Positions 1 to 9,904 of a stretch of DNA of 64,000 nucleotides are shown here, piece after piece. The DNA is from Bacteroidetes bacterium HLUCCA01. GTDB taxonomy: Bacteria; Bacteroidota; Rhodothermia; Balneolales; HLUCCA01. A model generated the notes under the pieces. It was not told the DNA's origin. It did no database searches and saw nothing but the letters and a program-made list of their open reading frames with translations. The stretch lies in NCBI GenBank assembly GCA_001314545.1, contig LIHN01000004.1, positions 62,001 to 126,000 of the forward strand. The letters are read 5' to 3'. The translations under genes were made by a program, and so were the position numbers. Position 1 is the stretch's first letter. Each line of letters starts with the position of its first letter.

Positions 1-5
1 TCTAC

Positions 6-32
6 AAAAATACCCCGATTTGGGGTATTTTT
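6..32. promoter_or_regulatory. Perfect 11-bp inverted repeat (aaaaatacccc-gattt-ggggtattttt) immediately before the GbsR-like gene; either a terminator of the upstream gene or an operator
   Basis: Inverted repeat read directly; A-tract on one side and T-tract on the other. Confidence 0.55.
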
Positions 33-42
33 GTCTGAGTAC

Positions 43-636
43 ATGGAACAAAAACAAAAAGCATATCAGGAGGCCCTTGAACAGTTTCTGCTGTTGTGGG
101 GGGAAATGGCACCGGCCTGGGGCATTAATAAAACTATGGCCCAGATCCACGCCCTGCTGTATGCCGAAGAAGATCCCATGGACACCGACACGATCATGGC
201 CACCCTCGATATCAGTCGGGGAAATGCCAATATGAACCTGCGCAAGCTCATCGAATGGGGGCTTGTGAGCAAGCACCAGCAGCAGGGGAGTCGTAAAGAG
301 TACTTCGCCGCGGAAAAAGATGTCTGGGTCATCGCTTCCATCATCATCCAGGAACGGCAGTACCGTGAACTCGTACCGGTTAAACAGCACCTTATTGAAT
401 GCCTGCAGCTGCTGGAAGTAGAAGAAAACACGGATCAGTCGGGCGATGCCGACACGGCCGTGTTTCGTGAGCGCATCGAAGATTTTATCAAGGTACTGGA
501 TCTGTTCGAAGAGTTTTCCGCGGCCCTGCTGCCCTATGTGGAAAGTAAAAAACTGGGCTCCCTGAAGACCCTGCTCAAACTGGCCAAGGCCCCGCGCAGG
601 GTACTGGATTCGTTCAACAAAGACAAAAAATCATGA
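43..636 (+). CDS. GbsR/MarR-like winged-helix transcriptional regulator
   Basis: ORF 31..636; the 31 start is TTG, ATG at 43 is likelier; wHTH region 'TMATLDISRGNANMNLRKLIEWGLVSK' typical of the GbsR family. Confidence 0.8.
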   Translation: MEQKQKAYQEALEQFLLLWGEMAPAWGINKTMAQIHALLYAEEDPMDTDTIMATLDISRGNANMNLRKLIEWGLVSKHQQQGSRKEYFAAEKDVWVIASIIIQERQYRELVPVKQHLIECLQLLEVEENTDQSGDADTAVFRERIEDFIKVLDLFEEFSAALLPYVESKKLGSLKTLLKLAKAPRRVLDSFNKDKKS

Positions 637-998
637 AATCTACGGTTGAAAAAGGTAAATGGGCCGAAGATCACGCCTGCCGGTTTCTGGAAGATTCAGG
701 GTACAGAGTCCTGGACCGCAATTACCGCTTTATGAAGGCCGAGGTCGATATTGTTGCCTTCATCCCGAATGAAATTGTCTTTGTGGAGGTGCGTTCCCTG
801 CAGAAAACGCTGTTTGGCCGACCGGAAGAAACCATCAGCGACAAGAAAAAGCAACTGCTGTACGAAGGTGCGGAGGCCTGGCTTTATGAGCGTAAAATGG
901 ACGGAGCCCGGATCCGCTTTGACGTGATCAGTGTGATTGGTGATTATAACGACGAAAATCCTGAAATAGACCACTTCAAAAACGCTTTTTGGCTGTAG
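633..998 (+). CDS. yraN: YraN family (UPF0102) endonuclease-like protein
   Basis: 'GKWAEDHACRFLEDSGYRVLDRNYR...EVDIVAF...FVEVR' restriction endonuclease-like fold signature of UPF0102; overlaps upstream stop by 4 bp. Confidence 0.88.
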   Translation: MKSTVEKGKWAEDHACRFLEDSGYRVLDRNYRFMKAEVDIVAFIPNEIVFVEVRSLQKTLFGRPEETISDKKKQLLYEGAEAWLYERKMDGARIRFDVISVIGDYNDENPEIDHFKNAFWL

Positions 999-1054
999 GA
1001 TGGTAGATTAACAGTATCAGAACACCTATTTTGAGAAATTAACCTCACCCGCCT

Positions 1055-1360
1055 ATGCTGAAAATGAATCCGGTCTGGAATCCGCTGCGCTGGAAAAAAT
1101 CGTTTCTTGTGTCCATGCTTGCCTTTTTTCTGGTGATCTGGTTCGGCTTTTTCGATACCTACAGTGTGTGGACCCGTATTCAGCTGGAGCGTGAAAAACG
1201 AAGCCTTTTACAAAAAACCGAACAACTGGTGCATGATACCGCCTTACTCAGGGAGCGTATTGAGGCCCTCGAAAATGATCCGGCCCTGCTGGAACGCATC
1301 GCACGGGAAGAGTATGGCATGCGAAAACCGGGTGAAACCATATACCGCATCCGGGAATAA
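1055..1360 (+). CDS. FtsB/DivIC-type septum formation initiator
   Basis: Short single-TM plus coiled-coil protein ending 'RIAREEYGMRKPGETIYRI'. Confidence 0.85.
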   Translation: MLKMNPVWNPLRWKKSFLVSMLAFFLVIWFGFFDTYSVWTRIQLEREKRSLLQKTEQLVHDTALLRERIEALENDPALLERIAREEYGMRKPGETIYRIRE

Positions 1361-1383
1361 ATAACCTATTAGCCTGTACAACT

Positions 1384-2337
1384 ATGGTAACTATTGGAAT
1401 TGATCTGGGGGGAACCAACATCAAAGGCGCCCTGATTGACAGCAAGCTGGGCATACTTTACTCATTTTCTATTGAAACGGAGGCCGACCAGGGTAAGGAT
1501 CACGTTATTGGTCGTGTTGCCGAAGCCATTCAGATGGCCAAGGCAAAAGCCGAGGGTGAAATTTACGGCGTGGGAATCGGCTCGCCCGGCGTCATCTCCT
1601 ACGACCGTACCACCGTATCGGTGCCGCCCAACTTCCCGGGGTGGGAAAAAGAAAACCTCGCCGAAATTCTCCGGGAAAAAACGGAGCTTGACTGCTTCGT
1701 AGACAACGATGCCAACCTAATGGCCCTGGGGTCATCCCGTTTCGGGATAGGCAAACAGTTCGACAGTTTCATCATGATTACCCTGGGTACGGGTGTGGGC
1801 GGAGGTATCATTTATCAGCGCAAACTGTACCGGGGTGTTACCGGAGGAGCTGCTGAACTGGGGCATGTCATTATTGATACCAACGGCCCAGATTCACTGA
1901 GTCCGGCGCGGGGGGGCATCGAGGCCTATCTGGGTCAGCGCTTTCTGAGCCGGCTGGCCTGGGAGGAGATTCGCAAACGCACTGACAACCCCCTGTATGA
2001 GCAGTTTTCTGGCGATCCTGCCAGGCTGGAGCCGGTTCATCTTGTGCGCGAAGCCGATAAAGGCAACGCACTGGCGATTGAGCTGCTGCGCAAGGCAGGA
2101 GAAAAACTCGGCATCGCCATGGTGAATTATGTGCACGTGCTGGATATCCGCAAAATTGTGGTCAGCGGCGGTGTTGCCAAGGCCGGAGAATACATTCTGG
2201 GTCCGGCCCGTGAAATGGCTATGAAACGGCTGCTGGAACCATTCCGGACCGATTTTGAAATCGTGTATGAGTCGCTGGGCAATGACGCTGCGGTTCTGGG
2301 TGCCGGAAGCCTGCCGCTCGAGCACAACAACATTTAA
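1384..2337 (+). CDS. ROK family sugar kinase (glucokinase-like)
   Basis: 'GIDLGGTNIKGAL', 'TLGTGVGGGII', 'GAAELGHVII'. Confidence 0.9.
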   Translation: MVTIGIDLGGTNIKGALIDSKLGILYSFSIETEADQGKDHVIGRVAEAIQMAKAKAEGEIYGVGIGSPGVISYDRTTVSVPPNFPGWEKENLAEILREKTELDCFVDNDANLMALGSSRFGIGKQFDSFIMITLGTGVGGGIIYQRKLYRGVTGGAAELGHVIIDTNGPDSLSPARGGIEAYLGQRFLSRLAWEEIRKRTDNPLYEQFSGDPARLEPVHLVREADKGNALAIELLRKAGEKLGIAMVNYVHVLDIRKIVVSGGVAKAGEYILGPAREMAMKRLLEPFRTDFEIVYESLGNDAAVLGAGSLPLEHNNI

Positions 2338-2351
2338 CGGATCGCTGTTGC

Positions 2352-4991
2352 ATGAAGGAATGCCGGCCGGCAGGAAAGCAGTTACTCATCGTTTGGTTAT
2401 GCCTCCTGCTGGCCGGCAGCACTGCGTACGCGCAGCAACGTGAACAGGGCGCAGAGGGGGAGAACGGACTGACAACGCAGTCAAATGAAGAAGGCTCCGG
2501 CTCCGCTCTTGTGCGCTTCTCAGCACGCGACTCCCTGACTTTTCAGCTTCGTGGCTCCCGTGAAGCCCGGCTTTTCGGAAACGCCCGCGTCAGCCACACC
2601 GCTGGCGAACTGACCTCCGGTCGTATTACACTGAACCTGGATGAAACCACCATGAGTGCACAGGCCCTCACCCCCGGAGATACCCTCTCCGAGCCTGTGC
2701 TGGAGCGGGAAGGAGACCGCATCCGATCGCAGCGCATCTTGTTCAATTATGAAACCGAAAAAGGCAAGTTCGATGTAGCCCGTGTGCGCATGGACGAGGC
2801 CAGCGTGACCGGTAATCAGGTAAAACGCGTGGCCCCCCACGTCATCTTCATACGCGAGGGCATCTACTCCACCTGCGACCTCGACCATCCGCACTACTAT
2901 ATCCAGGCTGACCGGATGAAAATTGTGGACGAAGACGAAATCTTTTTCACCCGGGCCCGGCTCTACATCCTGGACATTCCCTATCCGCTGGTATTCCCCT
3001 TCGGACTGATTCCCTCCCAGATGCGCCAGAAACGCTCCGGTCTGCTGGAACCCAGCTACGTCTTTCAAGACCAGCGCGACCGCGGACTGGGCGTGCAGAA
3101 CCTCGGCTGGTTTCAGTATTTCAATGACAATATCACCAGCACCCTGCGCGGTGATATCTTCACGTCCGGAACCTTCCTGATTGACTCGCGCACCCAGTAC
3201 AACTATCAGAACCGCTACCGGGGTTCGGTTACCCTCAGCTACTCCCGGGACCGCGGACTGGAACCCACCGATCCCGATTTCTCCAAAAACACCCAGCAGC
3301 TCCTGCAGATCAACCACCAGCAAACTATTTCACCCTACGCCAGTTTCAACACCGATCTGACCCTGAGAACCAGCCAGTTCTACAACCGTAACTCCTATGA
3401 TATTGATGACCGGGCCAACACCAGTACCACCAGCCGTATCTCCTACAACTACCGGCACCCCGACGGGCTTTACACCCTGGGTGCCAACATCTCCCAAACC
3501 CAGAACTTCCGTGACAACTCGGTAAGCCTTCAGGGTCCCACCGTGAATTTCTCCCTCCGACGGCAGACCCCCTTTCAACCCGCCGTACGCCGTACCAACC
3601 CCAAATGGTACGAATCGTTTTCCTACGGCTACAATAATCGTTTCAACTCCCGCTTCAGTTTTAATCCCCTGGACGGAACCGACTCGGAAATCTCCTGGAT
3701 TGAGGCCCTTTTACGTCCATCCAAATACCGGGAAGCAACCGGCGACAACGGGTACATCGATGTAGGCTTCATTCAGTCGGCCGATGCGACCTCACAACTG
3801 CTCCCGAGCGATTATATCAACCTGACGGCAACCGTGCGCTACAATGAATACTGGTACCCGCAGACCATCCGCAGGGTATTCGATCCCCGGCAAAACCGGG
3901 TAACGGAGGAAATCGAGCGGGGATTTGCCACGGCCCGGGACTTCAACACCTCCCTTTCACTGGGAACCACCATTTATGGTACCTCCACCGCACAATTCCG
4001 CACACTGGAAGGATTCCGGCATACCATGCGCCCATCGGTAAGCTATAACTACCGGCCCGACTTCTCCTCTGATTTCTGGGGGTTTTACCGCTCCGTACCT
4101 ACAGACACCCTTGGAAATACCCAGCGATACTCCATCTTTCAGCGCGGTGTTTTCGGCGGTCCCGGTGCCGGTGAACAGCAGGCCATTGCCTTCTCGCTAG
4201 ATAACGTCTTTGAAACCAAACAGGTCAAACGCGACTCTACCGGTCGGCGGAATGAGCAGATCATCAGAATCATTGACAACCTCAGGGCCAGTGTTGCCTA
4301 TAACTTCGCTGCGGAACAGTTCAATTTGAGTCCCCTGCAATTGAATATGAATTCGCGCGTATTGCCGGATATCAGTTTCAACGCCAGTGCCACCATGAAC
4401 TTTTATGACACCGACTCCACCGGGAGGGCCGTTCCCCAATACCTGTGGGACAATGGTAACGGTTTTGCCAGGCTGACCAACTTCCGGTTCAGTGCCAGCA
4501 CCCAGTTTTCTCCGGGGCAACGCTCGCAGATTCAACCCTATCAATACCGCAATCCGCGCTACTATGACCCCTTTGACCAGAGCGAATTCCGATTATTCGA
4601 CGAAACGTTCAACGATTACCCGGTTCAGCCGCTGGATGTAGCCTGGGCCCTCAACCTGAGTTTCAGCTACAGCTGGCAACGCGTCAACAATGACACCCGC
4701 AAAAGCGCCATTCTGAATGCCAACAACATCCGCATCAGACTAACTCCGGAATGGGAGTTCACCACCTCACTGGGGTATGATTTCATCGAACAAAACCTGA
4801 CACCTACCCGGTTCAGCGTGCGGCGCAACCTGCACTGCTGGAACATGTCGTTTGACTGGAATCCATTTGGCGATTTTCAGTACTACCTGTTCCGTCTGAG
4901 TGTAACAGACACCCAGATTCAGGGCCTCATGCAGATGCTGCCGGGCTTGAATAATCTGGACCGGAGCAGCTCTCCTATCAATCGCAGATAA
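2352..4991 (+). CDS. LPS-assembly protein LptD-like (OstA-like N-terminus plus beta-barrel)
   Basis: N-terminal OstA-like region, 'STCDLDHPHYYIQADRMKI...IPYPLVFPFGLIP' signature, long beta-barrel C-terminus. Confidence 0.85.
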   Translation: MKECRPAGKQLLIVWLCLLLAGSTAYAQQREQGAEGENGLTTQSNEEGSGSALVRFSARDSLTFQLRGSREARLFGNARVSHTAGELTSGRITLNLDETTMSAQALTPGDTLSEPVLEREGDRIRSQRILFNYETEKGKFDVARVRMDEASVTGNQVKRVAPHVIFIREGIYSTCDLDHPHYYIQADRMKIVDEDEIFFTRARLYILDIPYPLVFPFGLIPSQMRQKRSGLLEPSYVFQDQRDRGLGVQNLGWFQYFNDNITSTLRGDIFTSGTFLIDSRTQYNYQNRYRGSVTLSYSRDRGLEPTDPDFSKNTQQLLQINHQQTISPYASFNTDLTLRTSQFYNRNSYDIDDRANTSTTSRISYNYRHPDGLYTLGANISQTQNFRDNSVSLQGPTVNFSLRRQTPFQPAVRRTNPKWYESFSYGYNNRFNSRFSFNPLDGTDSEISWIEALLRPSKYREATGDNGYIDVGFIQSADATSQLLPSDYINLTATVRYNEYWYPQTIRRVFDPRQNRVTEEIERGFATARDFNTSLSLGTTIYGTSTAQFRTLEGFRHTMRPSVSYNYRPDFSSDFWGFYRSVPTDTLGNTQRYSIFQRGVFGGPGAGEQQAIAFSLDNVFETKQVKRDSTGRRNEQIIRIIDNLRASVAYNFAAEQFNLSPLQLNMNSRVLPDISFNASATMNFYDTDSTGRAVPQYLWDNGNGFARLTNFRFSASTQFSPGQRSQIQPYQYRNPRYYDPFDQSEFRLFDETFNDYPVQPLDVAWALNLSFSYSWQRVNNDTRKSAILNANNIRIRLTPEWEFTTSLGYDFIEQNLTPTRFSVRRNLHCWNMSFDWNPFGDFQYYLFRLSVTDTQIQGLMQMLPGLNNLDRSSSPINRR

Positions 4992-5239
4992 GCCGGTTAT
5001 CCATTATATTTTCGTAAAAGCTCAGAAATAAATTGCTTTTGTATTAAAAAAGCGGTCTTTTATAGTAGGTGATGCTCTGCGGAGCTGGTTATATCAACAG
5101 TAGTGGATGTTGATTTTTTTACAGGCATATTGCAAACAGGCCCCCAAAGGGCGCTGATAATCCTTATATTTAATGAGTCTAAGGAAGCAGTACACGATCT
5201 GTCTCGCTAATCGCGCATTTTATTTAACAGGAAGCTCCA

Positions 5240-5818
5240 TTGATGGGAGACTTAACACACGAAGAACTCAAAAAGCAGCAGGATTTCAGGGCTGAGATGA
5301 TCCCCCATCTCGATGCGTTGTATAATTTTGCGCTTAGACTTACGACGGATCCGACCGACGCTGAAGACCTTGTACAGGATACGATAGTCAAGGCATTCCG
5401 TTTTTTTAACAGCTATGAGAAAGGTACCAATGCCAAAGCATGGCTTTTCCGTATTCTGAAAAATTCCTACATCAACAATTACCGCAAAAAGTCCAAGCAA
5501 CCCCATCAGGTTGACTATGACGAGGTGTCTACCTACTACGAAACCGTACGCAGCGAACAATCTGACACTACGGACATGGAAGACATCATGTACCGGGAAA
5601 TGCTGGATGATCAGGTGACCCGGGCGCTGGAACGACTGCCGGAAGATTTCCGGACCGTTGTTCTGCTTTGCGATGTAGAAGGATTTACCTACGAGGAAAT
5701 AGCCAATATGCTGGATGTACCCATCGGTACCATCCGGTCACGACTGCACCGCGGACGAAATCTGCTGCGTACGGCATTGGTTGAATACGCCGACAAGAAA
5801 GGCTATAACCTGGATTGA
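5240..5818 (+). CDS. ECF-type RNA polymerase sigma factor
   Basis: Sigma70 region 2 'DAEDLVQDTIVKAFRFF' and region 4 'YEEIANMLDVPIGTIRSRLHRGR'. Confidence 0.92.
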   Translation: MMGDLTHEELKKQQDFRAEMIPHLDALYNFALRLTTDPTDAEDLVQDTIVKAFRFFNSYEKGTNAKAWLFRILKNSYINNYRKKSKQPHQVDYDEVSTYYETVRSEQSDTTDMEDIMYREMLDDQVTRALERLPEDFRTVVLLCDVEGFTYEEIANMLDVPIGTIRSRLHRGRNLLRTALVEYADKKGYNLD

Positions 5819-5898
5819 TCTCATGCACTGACTACCCGGTAGTCAGGCTGCTCTATGATTTCACCGGCCCGTCACGAAGCATAGCCCGGTTATAATCC

Positions 5899-7239
5899 CT
5901 ACTGCTCATCCGCCAGTATAACAGCCCGGTTTGAACGGTTCGGCGCATACCCCAGTGCATCGTAGGCCGCATGGGAAAGCTTAATCCCCGACTCGACCAT
6001 ACGATCGTTAATCAGCACAAAAATCCCTTTGCCATTTTCCGGATGCTGAACAAAGACCACGCTGCCAAGCGGAAGGCGGTTGTGCGAGGCCGTATAACCC
6101 GTAGGATTGTACAAGTCGCCGCTGGTTGTGGACCGACCGCGGTCGGTGTCTGCATACCGGAATACCGGTTCATCGCTCAGGCTTTCCGACTGGCGCGTAT
6201 CCGTGACCTCCGCTGCCCTGTACGGGTTCTCGTAGGTAATGTCCGGCGGCAAGAGTACCACCAGCTGCTGACCCTGACGCAGCGTGCTTAAATCGAAATC
6301 CGGATTCAGCGCCTGCAGCTCAGATTCATTCATAGAAAATCGCTCCAGTAATGCGCTCAGACGATCGCCCCGGCGAACTTCGTAGGTAGTAAATCTTCCC
6401 TGGGGTGTTGACTGTTCAGTGCCCTCTCCAACGGAAGGTAACCCTTGTGGCCTGCGGATCATGAGAACCTGCCCAACAGCGAGTCGGTCACTGCGCAGTT
6501 GATTCAGTTCACGGAGCTCAGCACTGCTGATACCAAATCTGCGTGCGATTTGCGATATGGTGTCGCCGGAACGAACCACGTAGTACGCTGAACTGACAGG
6601 ACCAAACCGGATTGCCTCTCCGTCTTGCAGCGGAACCGTTGCAGAAACCGAGTCGACCTCGGTAATAATCAGCTCTTCTGTTGAAATAGCATCAATGGTA
6701 TCGGTAATTACCAGACCGGAATCCGCATCGGTGCTGTCGGGACTCGTTTCTTCACCCTCCGGCGATGGTGGAGCTGCAGCCTGCTCCTCGGTCACATTCT
6801 GGGTGGATTCCAGGATTTCGAGTACCTGACCGACCTCGATGAGGTTGGATGTCAGATTGTTCCAGTTTCGTACCTCAGCAACCGTTACCCCGTACCGTCG
6901 GGATATGCTGAAGAGCGTTTCCCCGGCGCCTACCCGGTGAAGGACACGTTCGGCCGGCCTGTCGCCCGGGGTAACTTCTGCCGGGCGCTGCACCTGCTCT
7001 CCGGCCGGTGCACTCACTATGAGTCGTTGACCAACGCTGATGGTGTTCCCGGAAAGCCCGTTCCAGCGGCGGATGTCCTCCACAGATACGTCATACATCC
7101 GCGAGATACGATACAGGGTCTCGCCGGCCTGAACAACGTGTACATCCCGCTGACCCGACGACTGGGCCTGCGTCAGCGAAGGCATCGCCATGAAGATCAT
7201 AAGGATAAGGGTTCCGAGAAGGATAAAATTTCGTTTCAT
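5899..7239 (-). CDS. Multi-LysM protein with RlpA-like double-psi beta-barrel C-terminus
   Basis: Four LysM-like repeats ('VQAGETLYRISRMYDVSVEDIRRWNGL' etc.); C-terminal 'GDLYNPTGYTASHNRLPLGSVVFVQ...VLINDR'. Confidence 0.85.
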   Translation of the reverse strand: MKRNFILLGTLILMIFMAMPSLTQAQSSGQRDVHVVQAGETLYRISRMYDVSVEDIRRWNGLSGNTISVGQRLIVSAPAGEQVQRPAEVTPGDRPAERVLHRVGAGETLFSISRRYGVTVAEVRNWNNLTSNLIEVGQVLEILESTQNVTEEQAAAPPSPEGEETSPDSTDADSGLVITDTIDAISTEELIITEVDSVSATVPLQDGEAIRFGPVSSAYYVVRSGDTISQIARRFGISSAELRELNQLRSDRLAVGQVLMIRRPQGLPSVGEGTEQSTPQGRFTTYEVRRGDRLSALLERFSMNESELQALNPDFDLSTLRQGQQLVVLLPPDITYENPYRAAEVTDTRQSESLSDEPVFRYADTDRGRSTTSGDLYNPTGYTASHNRLPLGSVVFVQHPENGKGIFVLINDRMVESGIKLSHAAYDALGYAPNRSNRAVILADEQ

Positions 7240-7248
7240 AAGGGTAGT

Positions 7249-7572
7249 TTAATCGTTCCAGCCCAGTTCCAGCTCGCTGACAGCCTGTCTGAGTTCTGAA
7301 GCCGCATGCGCATCACTGAGGCGCGAGGCGCATGCGATGCCGGTTTCATACACGCCGCGGGCCTCGTCTTCACGATCCATTTCCTGCAGCAGCTTACCAA
7401 GATGGTAGTAGGCGCCAACATAGTCGGGATCCCGCTTGAGCAGGGTTTGAAAGGTATTGAGCGCGGCTTCGTTATCGCCCGCTTTTCTGTATTCCATGGC
7501 CAGAGCAAAGCGGGTGAACCCGTCATTCTCATCCATTTTCAGGAAGGATTTGAGCTGTTCAATCTTGTCCAC
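7249..7572 (-). CDS. Tetratricopeptide repeat protein
   Basis: 'AMEYRKAGDNEAALNTFQTLLKRDPDYVGAYYHLGKLLQEM' TPR pattern. Confidence 0.8.
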   Translation of the reverse strand: MDKIEQLKSFLKMDENDGFTRFALAMEYRKAGDNEAALNTFQTLLKRDPDYVGAYYHLGKLLQEMDREDEARGVYETGIACASRLSDAHAASELRQAVSELELGWND

Positions 7573-7614
7573 GTTGTAATTTGTTTTAGAGGTAGTAACG
7601 CCGGGACCGCGCCT

Positions 7615-8793
7615 TTATGGTGCAGGATAGCGCTGGAGGATTTCTTCGAGGGAATCGCCGCCGAATTTTTCCAGAAAGGCGTTGGCCAGTACCGGGGCAA
7701 TCACGTTTTCAATCACCACCACGGCGCGGGGCAGTGCACAGACATCGGAACGTTCGTAGCGGGTATCAATTTCCTCGAGGGTGTCGATGTCAACCGTTTT
7801 CAAGGGTTTGAGCATGGTGGGAATGGGCTTCATGATGCCACGGATAATCAGCGGCATACCGGTGGTCATCCCCCCCTCCAGTCCGCCCGCGCGATTGGTA
7901 CGACGGGTATAGGTGGTTCCGTCATGGGTGATTTCATCGTGAACCTCGGAGCCGGGTAAACCGCCGGCTTCAAATCCGAGTCCGAATTCAATGCCCTTCA
8001 TGGCCTGAGTGCCCATAATGGCCTGGGCCAGAAGCCCGTCAAGCTTGCGGTCCCAGTGGACGTAGCTGCCGAGTCCGGCCGGAAGTCCGGTTACAATAAT
8101 TTCGTACACACCCCCCAGGGAGGACCCGGCCTTGCGGTATTTTTTGATTTCCTCTACCATCTCATCCGTCAGACTGGCATCCAGACAGCGCACCTCGGAT
8201 TCATCGGCGGAGGTGAACAGGTGCTCGGCACCCTTCTCTGCATAGGGATCGGCCGTAGCACGAACATGGTCCCAGTTGCGGTAACCCGCCCCCCCGATGC
8301 GAAGTACGTGCCCGCCGATTTCAATACCGACCTCCTTGAGCAATTTGCGGGCAACGGCGCCACAGGCTACACGCATCCCGGTTTCACGCGCGCTGGAGCG
8401 CTCAATAACCGGTCGAATGTCACCGAAGCGGTATTTCTGATTACCAACGAGGTCGGCGTGACCCGGTCTGGGCAGGGTAATGCGTTCAACGCCTTCTCCA
8501 TCACCTTCAACCGACATGACAACCGGCCAGTTGGCCTCGTCTTTTTCATAGGCACGGTTAACCAGCGACATCGCGATGGGCCCTCCGGAGGTCTTTCCGA
8601 AACGGATACCTGAGTGAATGCGGGGAATATCTTTTTCCCAGGCCATCCGGCCGCCTCTGCCGTAGCCCTGCTGTCGGCGGGCCAGGTGAAGGGCAATATC
8701 GTCAATGGTAATGGGTACACCTGCTGGCATACCTTCAACAATACCGGTGAGTTCAGGTCCGTGCGACTCGCCGGAAGTGAGGTAACGTATCAT
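7615..8793 (-). CDS. aroC: Chorismate synthase
   Basis: 'TSGESHGPELTGIVEGMPAGVPI', 'RPGHADLVGNQKY', 'SSARETGMRVACGAVA'. Confidence 0.95.
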   Translation of the reverse strand: MIRYLTSGESHGPELTGIVEGMPAGVPITIDDIALHLARRQQGYGRGGRMAWEKDIPRIHSGIRFGKTSGGPIAMSLVNRAYEKDEANWPVVMSVEGDGEGVERITLPRPGHADLVGNQKYRFGDIRPVIERSSARETGMRVACGAVARKLLKEVGIEIGGHVLRIGGAGYRNWDHVRATADPYAEKGAEHLFTSADESEVRCLDASLTDEMVEEIKKYRKAGSSLGGVYEIIVTGLPAGLGSYVHWDRKLDGLLAQAIMGTQAMKGIEFGLGFEAGGLPGSEVHDEITHDGTTYTRRTNRAGGLEGGMTTGMPLIIRGIMKPIPTMLKPLKTVDIDTLEEIDTRYERSDVCALPRAVVVIENVIAPVLANAFLEKFGGDSLEEILQRYPAP

Positions 8794-8795
8794 GT

Positions 8796-9773
8796 TTATA
8801 ACCGTGTTTGAATCCCTAATTTAAATAAATGGCCCATTTCGCTGTAAGAGTTTCTGCTGAGCTCTATACCAACGCCCTTTACGGTGATACCGACGCCGAA
8901 ACCAAGCCCGGCCAGATCGATGGTACGGTCTGTTTTCAACTCATCCTGCTGATACTGGTTGTAACCGAGCCTGAAATGAAAATTTCTTGAAAACAGAAAC
9001 TCGCCTCCGAGGGTTAAATGACGCAATATGTTGGCTGTAATGTCGGGCGGTTCCTCATCCCCGGGTACACTCATTTCCCAACGGGTCAGGGAGTGTGCGG
9101 TCAGACTGAGGCGCAAGGGCAGGTACTCCAGTTTATGGGTAACTCCGGCCCGCAGGTCGAAGGGCAGATGCTCACGGATACCGTCGTAGGTTGTGAGCTG
9201 GGTGCCCAGGTTGACGAACGAAATTCCAACCGTAGTTTCCGCCTCCGAAAAGCTCAGCAAGACGCCGCCGGATACAGCAATCCCGCTGGAGGTGTAGTCG
9301 CCGTATGAGCTATAGATGAAGTCAACGCCCAGTCCGTACCGAAGATATGGGGTGTAGGTGCGGGCCAAAGCCAGTTTGAATGCCATATCAGAGGCCGTAA
9401 AGCTGCCCTGTGTGTTCCCGGCAAGGTCAATCCGGTCGAACTCTCCGTAATTCATGTAGCGAATTCCGCCGCCGAGCGTGCCCAGACCCTCAATATGCCA
9501 GGCCCCCGATACCGCCCCGATACTGCTTTCTGCCAGGTAGCGCGACCATGTGGCAGAAAACTGCCCTGACTCTGACGCGCTCAGATAGGCCGGATTGTTA
9601 TGCAGCTGGGCAGGTCCGGCGTCCGGGAGGGATACAGGCATGCCCCCCAATGCGGCCGACTGGGCTGAAACAGGGATATTCAGAAACCGGTACACTGCCT
9701 TGGATCCGTACTGCGCCACGCTCAGCCGGGGCATGCTCAGTACAGCCAGTATAAGCAGTAGTGCTATTTTCAC
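8796..9773 (-). CDS. PorQ/PorV-like outer-membrane barrel protein
   Basis: 'YRFLNIPVSAQSAALGGMPVSLPDAGPAQLHNNPAYL' plus amphipathic beta pattern. Confidence 0.72.
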   Translation of the reverse strand: MKIALLLILAVLSMPRLSVAQYGSKAVYRFLNIPVSAQSAALGGMPVSLPDAGPAQLHNNPAYLSASESGQFSATWSRYLAESSIGAVSGAWHIEGLGTLGGGIRYMNYGEFDRIDLAGNTQGSFTASDMAFKLALARTYTPYLRYGLGVDFIYSSYGDYTSSGIAVSGGVLLSFSEAETTVGISFVNLGTQLTTYDGIREHLPFDLRAGVTHKLEYLPLRLSLTAHSLTRWEMSVPGDEEPPDITANILRHLTLGGEFLFSRNFHFRLGYNQYQQDELKTDRTIDLAGLGFGVGITVKGVGIELSRNSYSEMGHLFKLGIQTRL

Positions 9774-9904
9774 GGGTTCCCGGTTAGGATTGTCGTTATA
9801 TTCAGGGTAAATTGTAAGATTAAAATATAGCAGAAAAAAACGTCCGAAATATCACGAATATCCCTGGTTGGACCACCCAAAAACGCTGAATTCATCACAA
9901 TTTA

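Noticed and set aside
2520-3323. 267-aa minus-strand ORF
   Set aside because: Antisense shadow of the lptD-like gene; no recognisable family, composition typical of reverse-frame ORFs.
5826-5845. Near-palindrome TGACTACCCGGTAGTCA between convergent genes
   Set aside because: Short and lacking a T-run; could be a weak terminator or chance, insufficient support.
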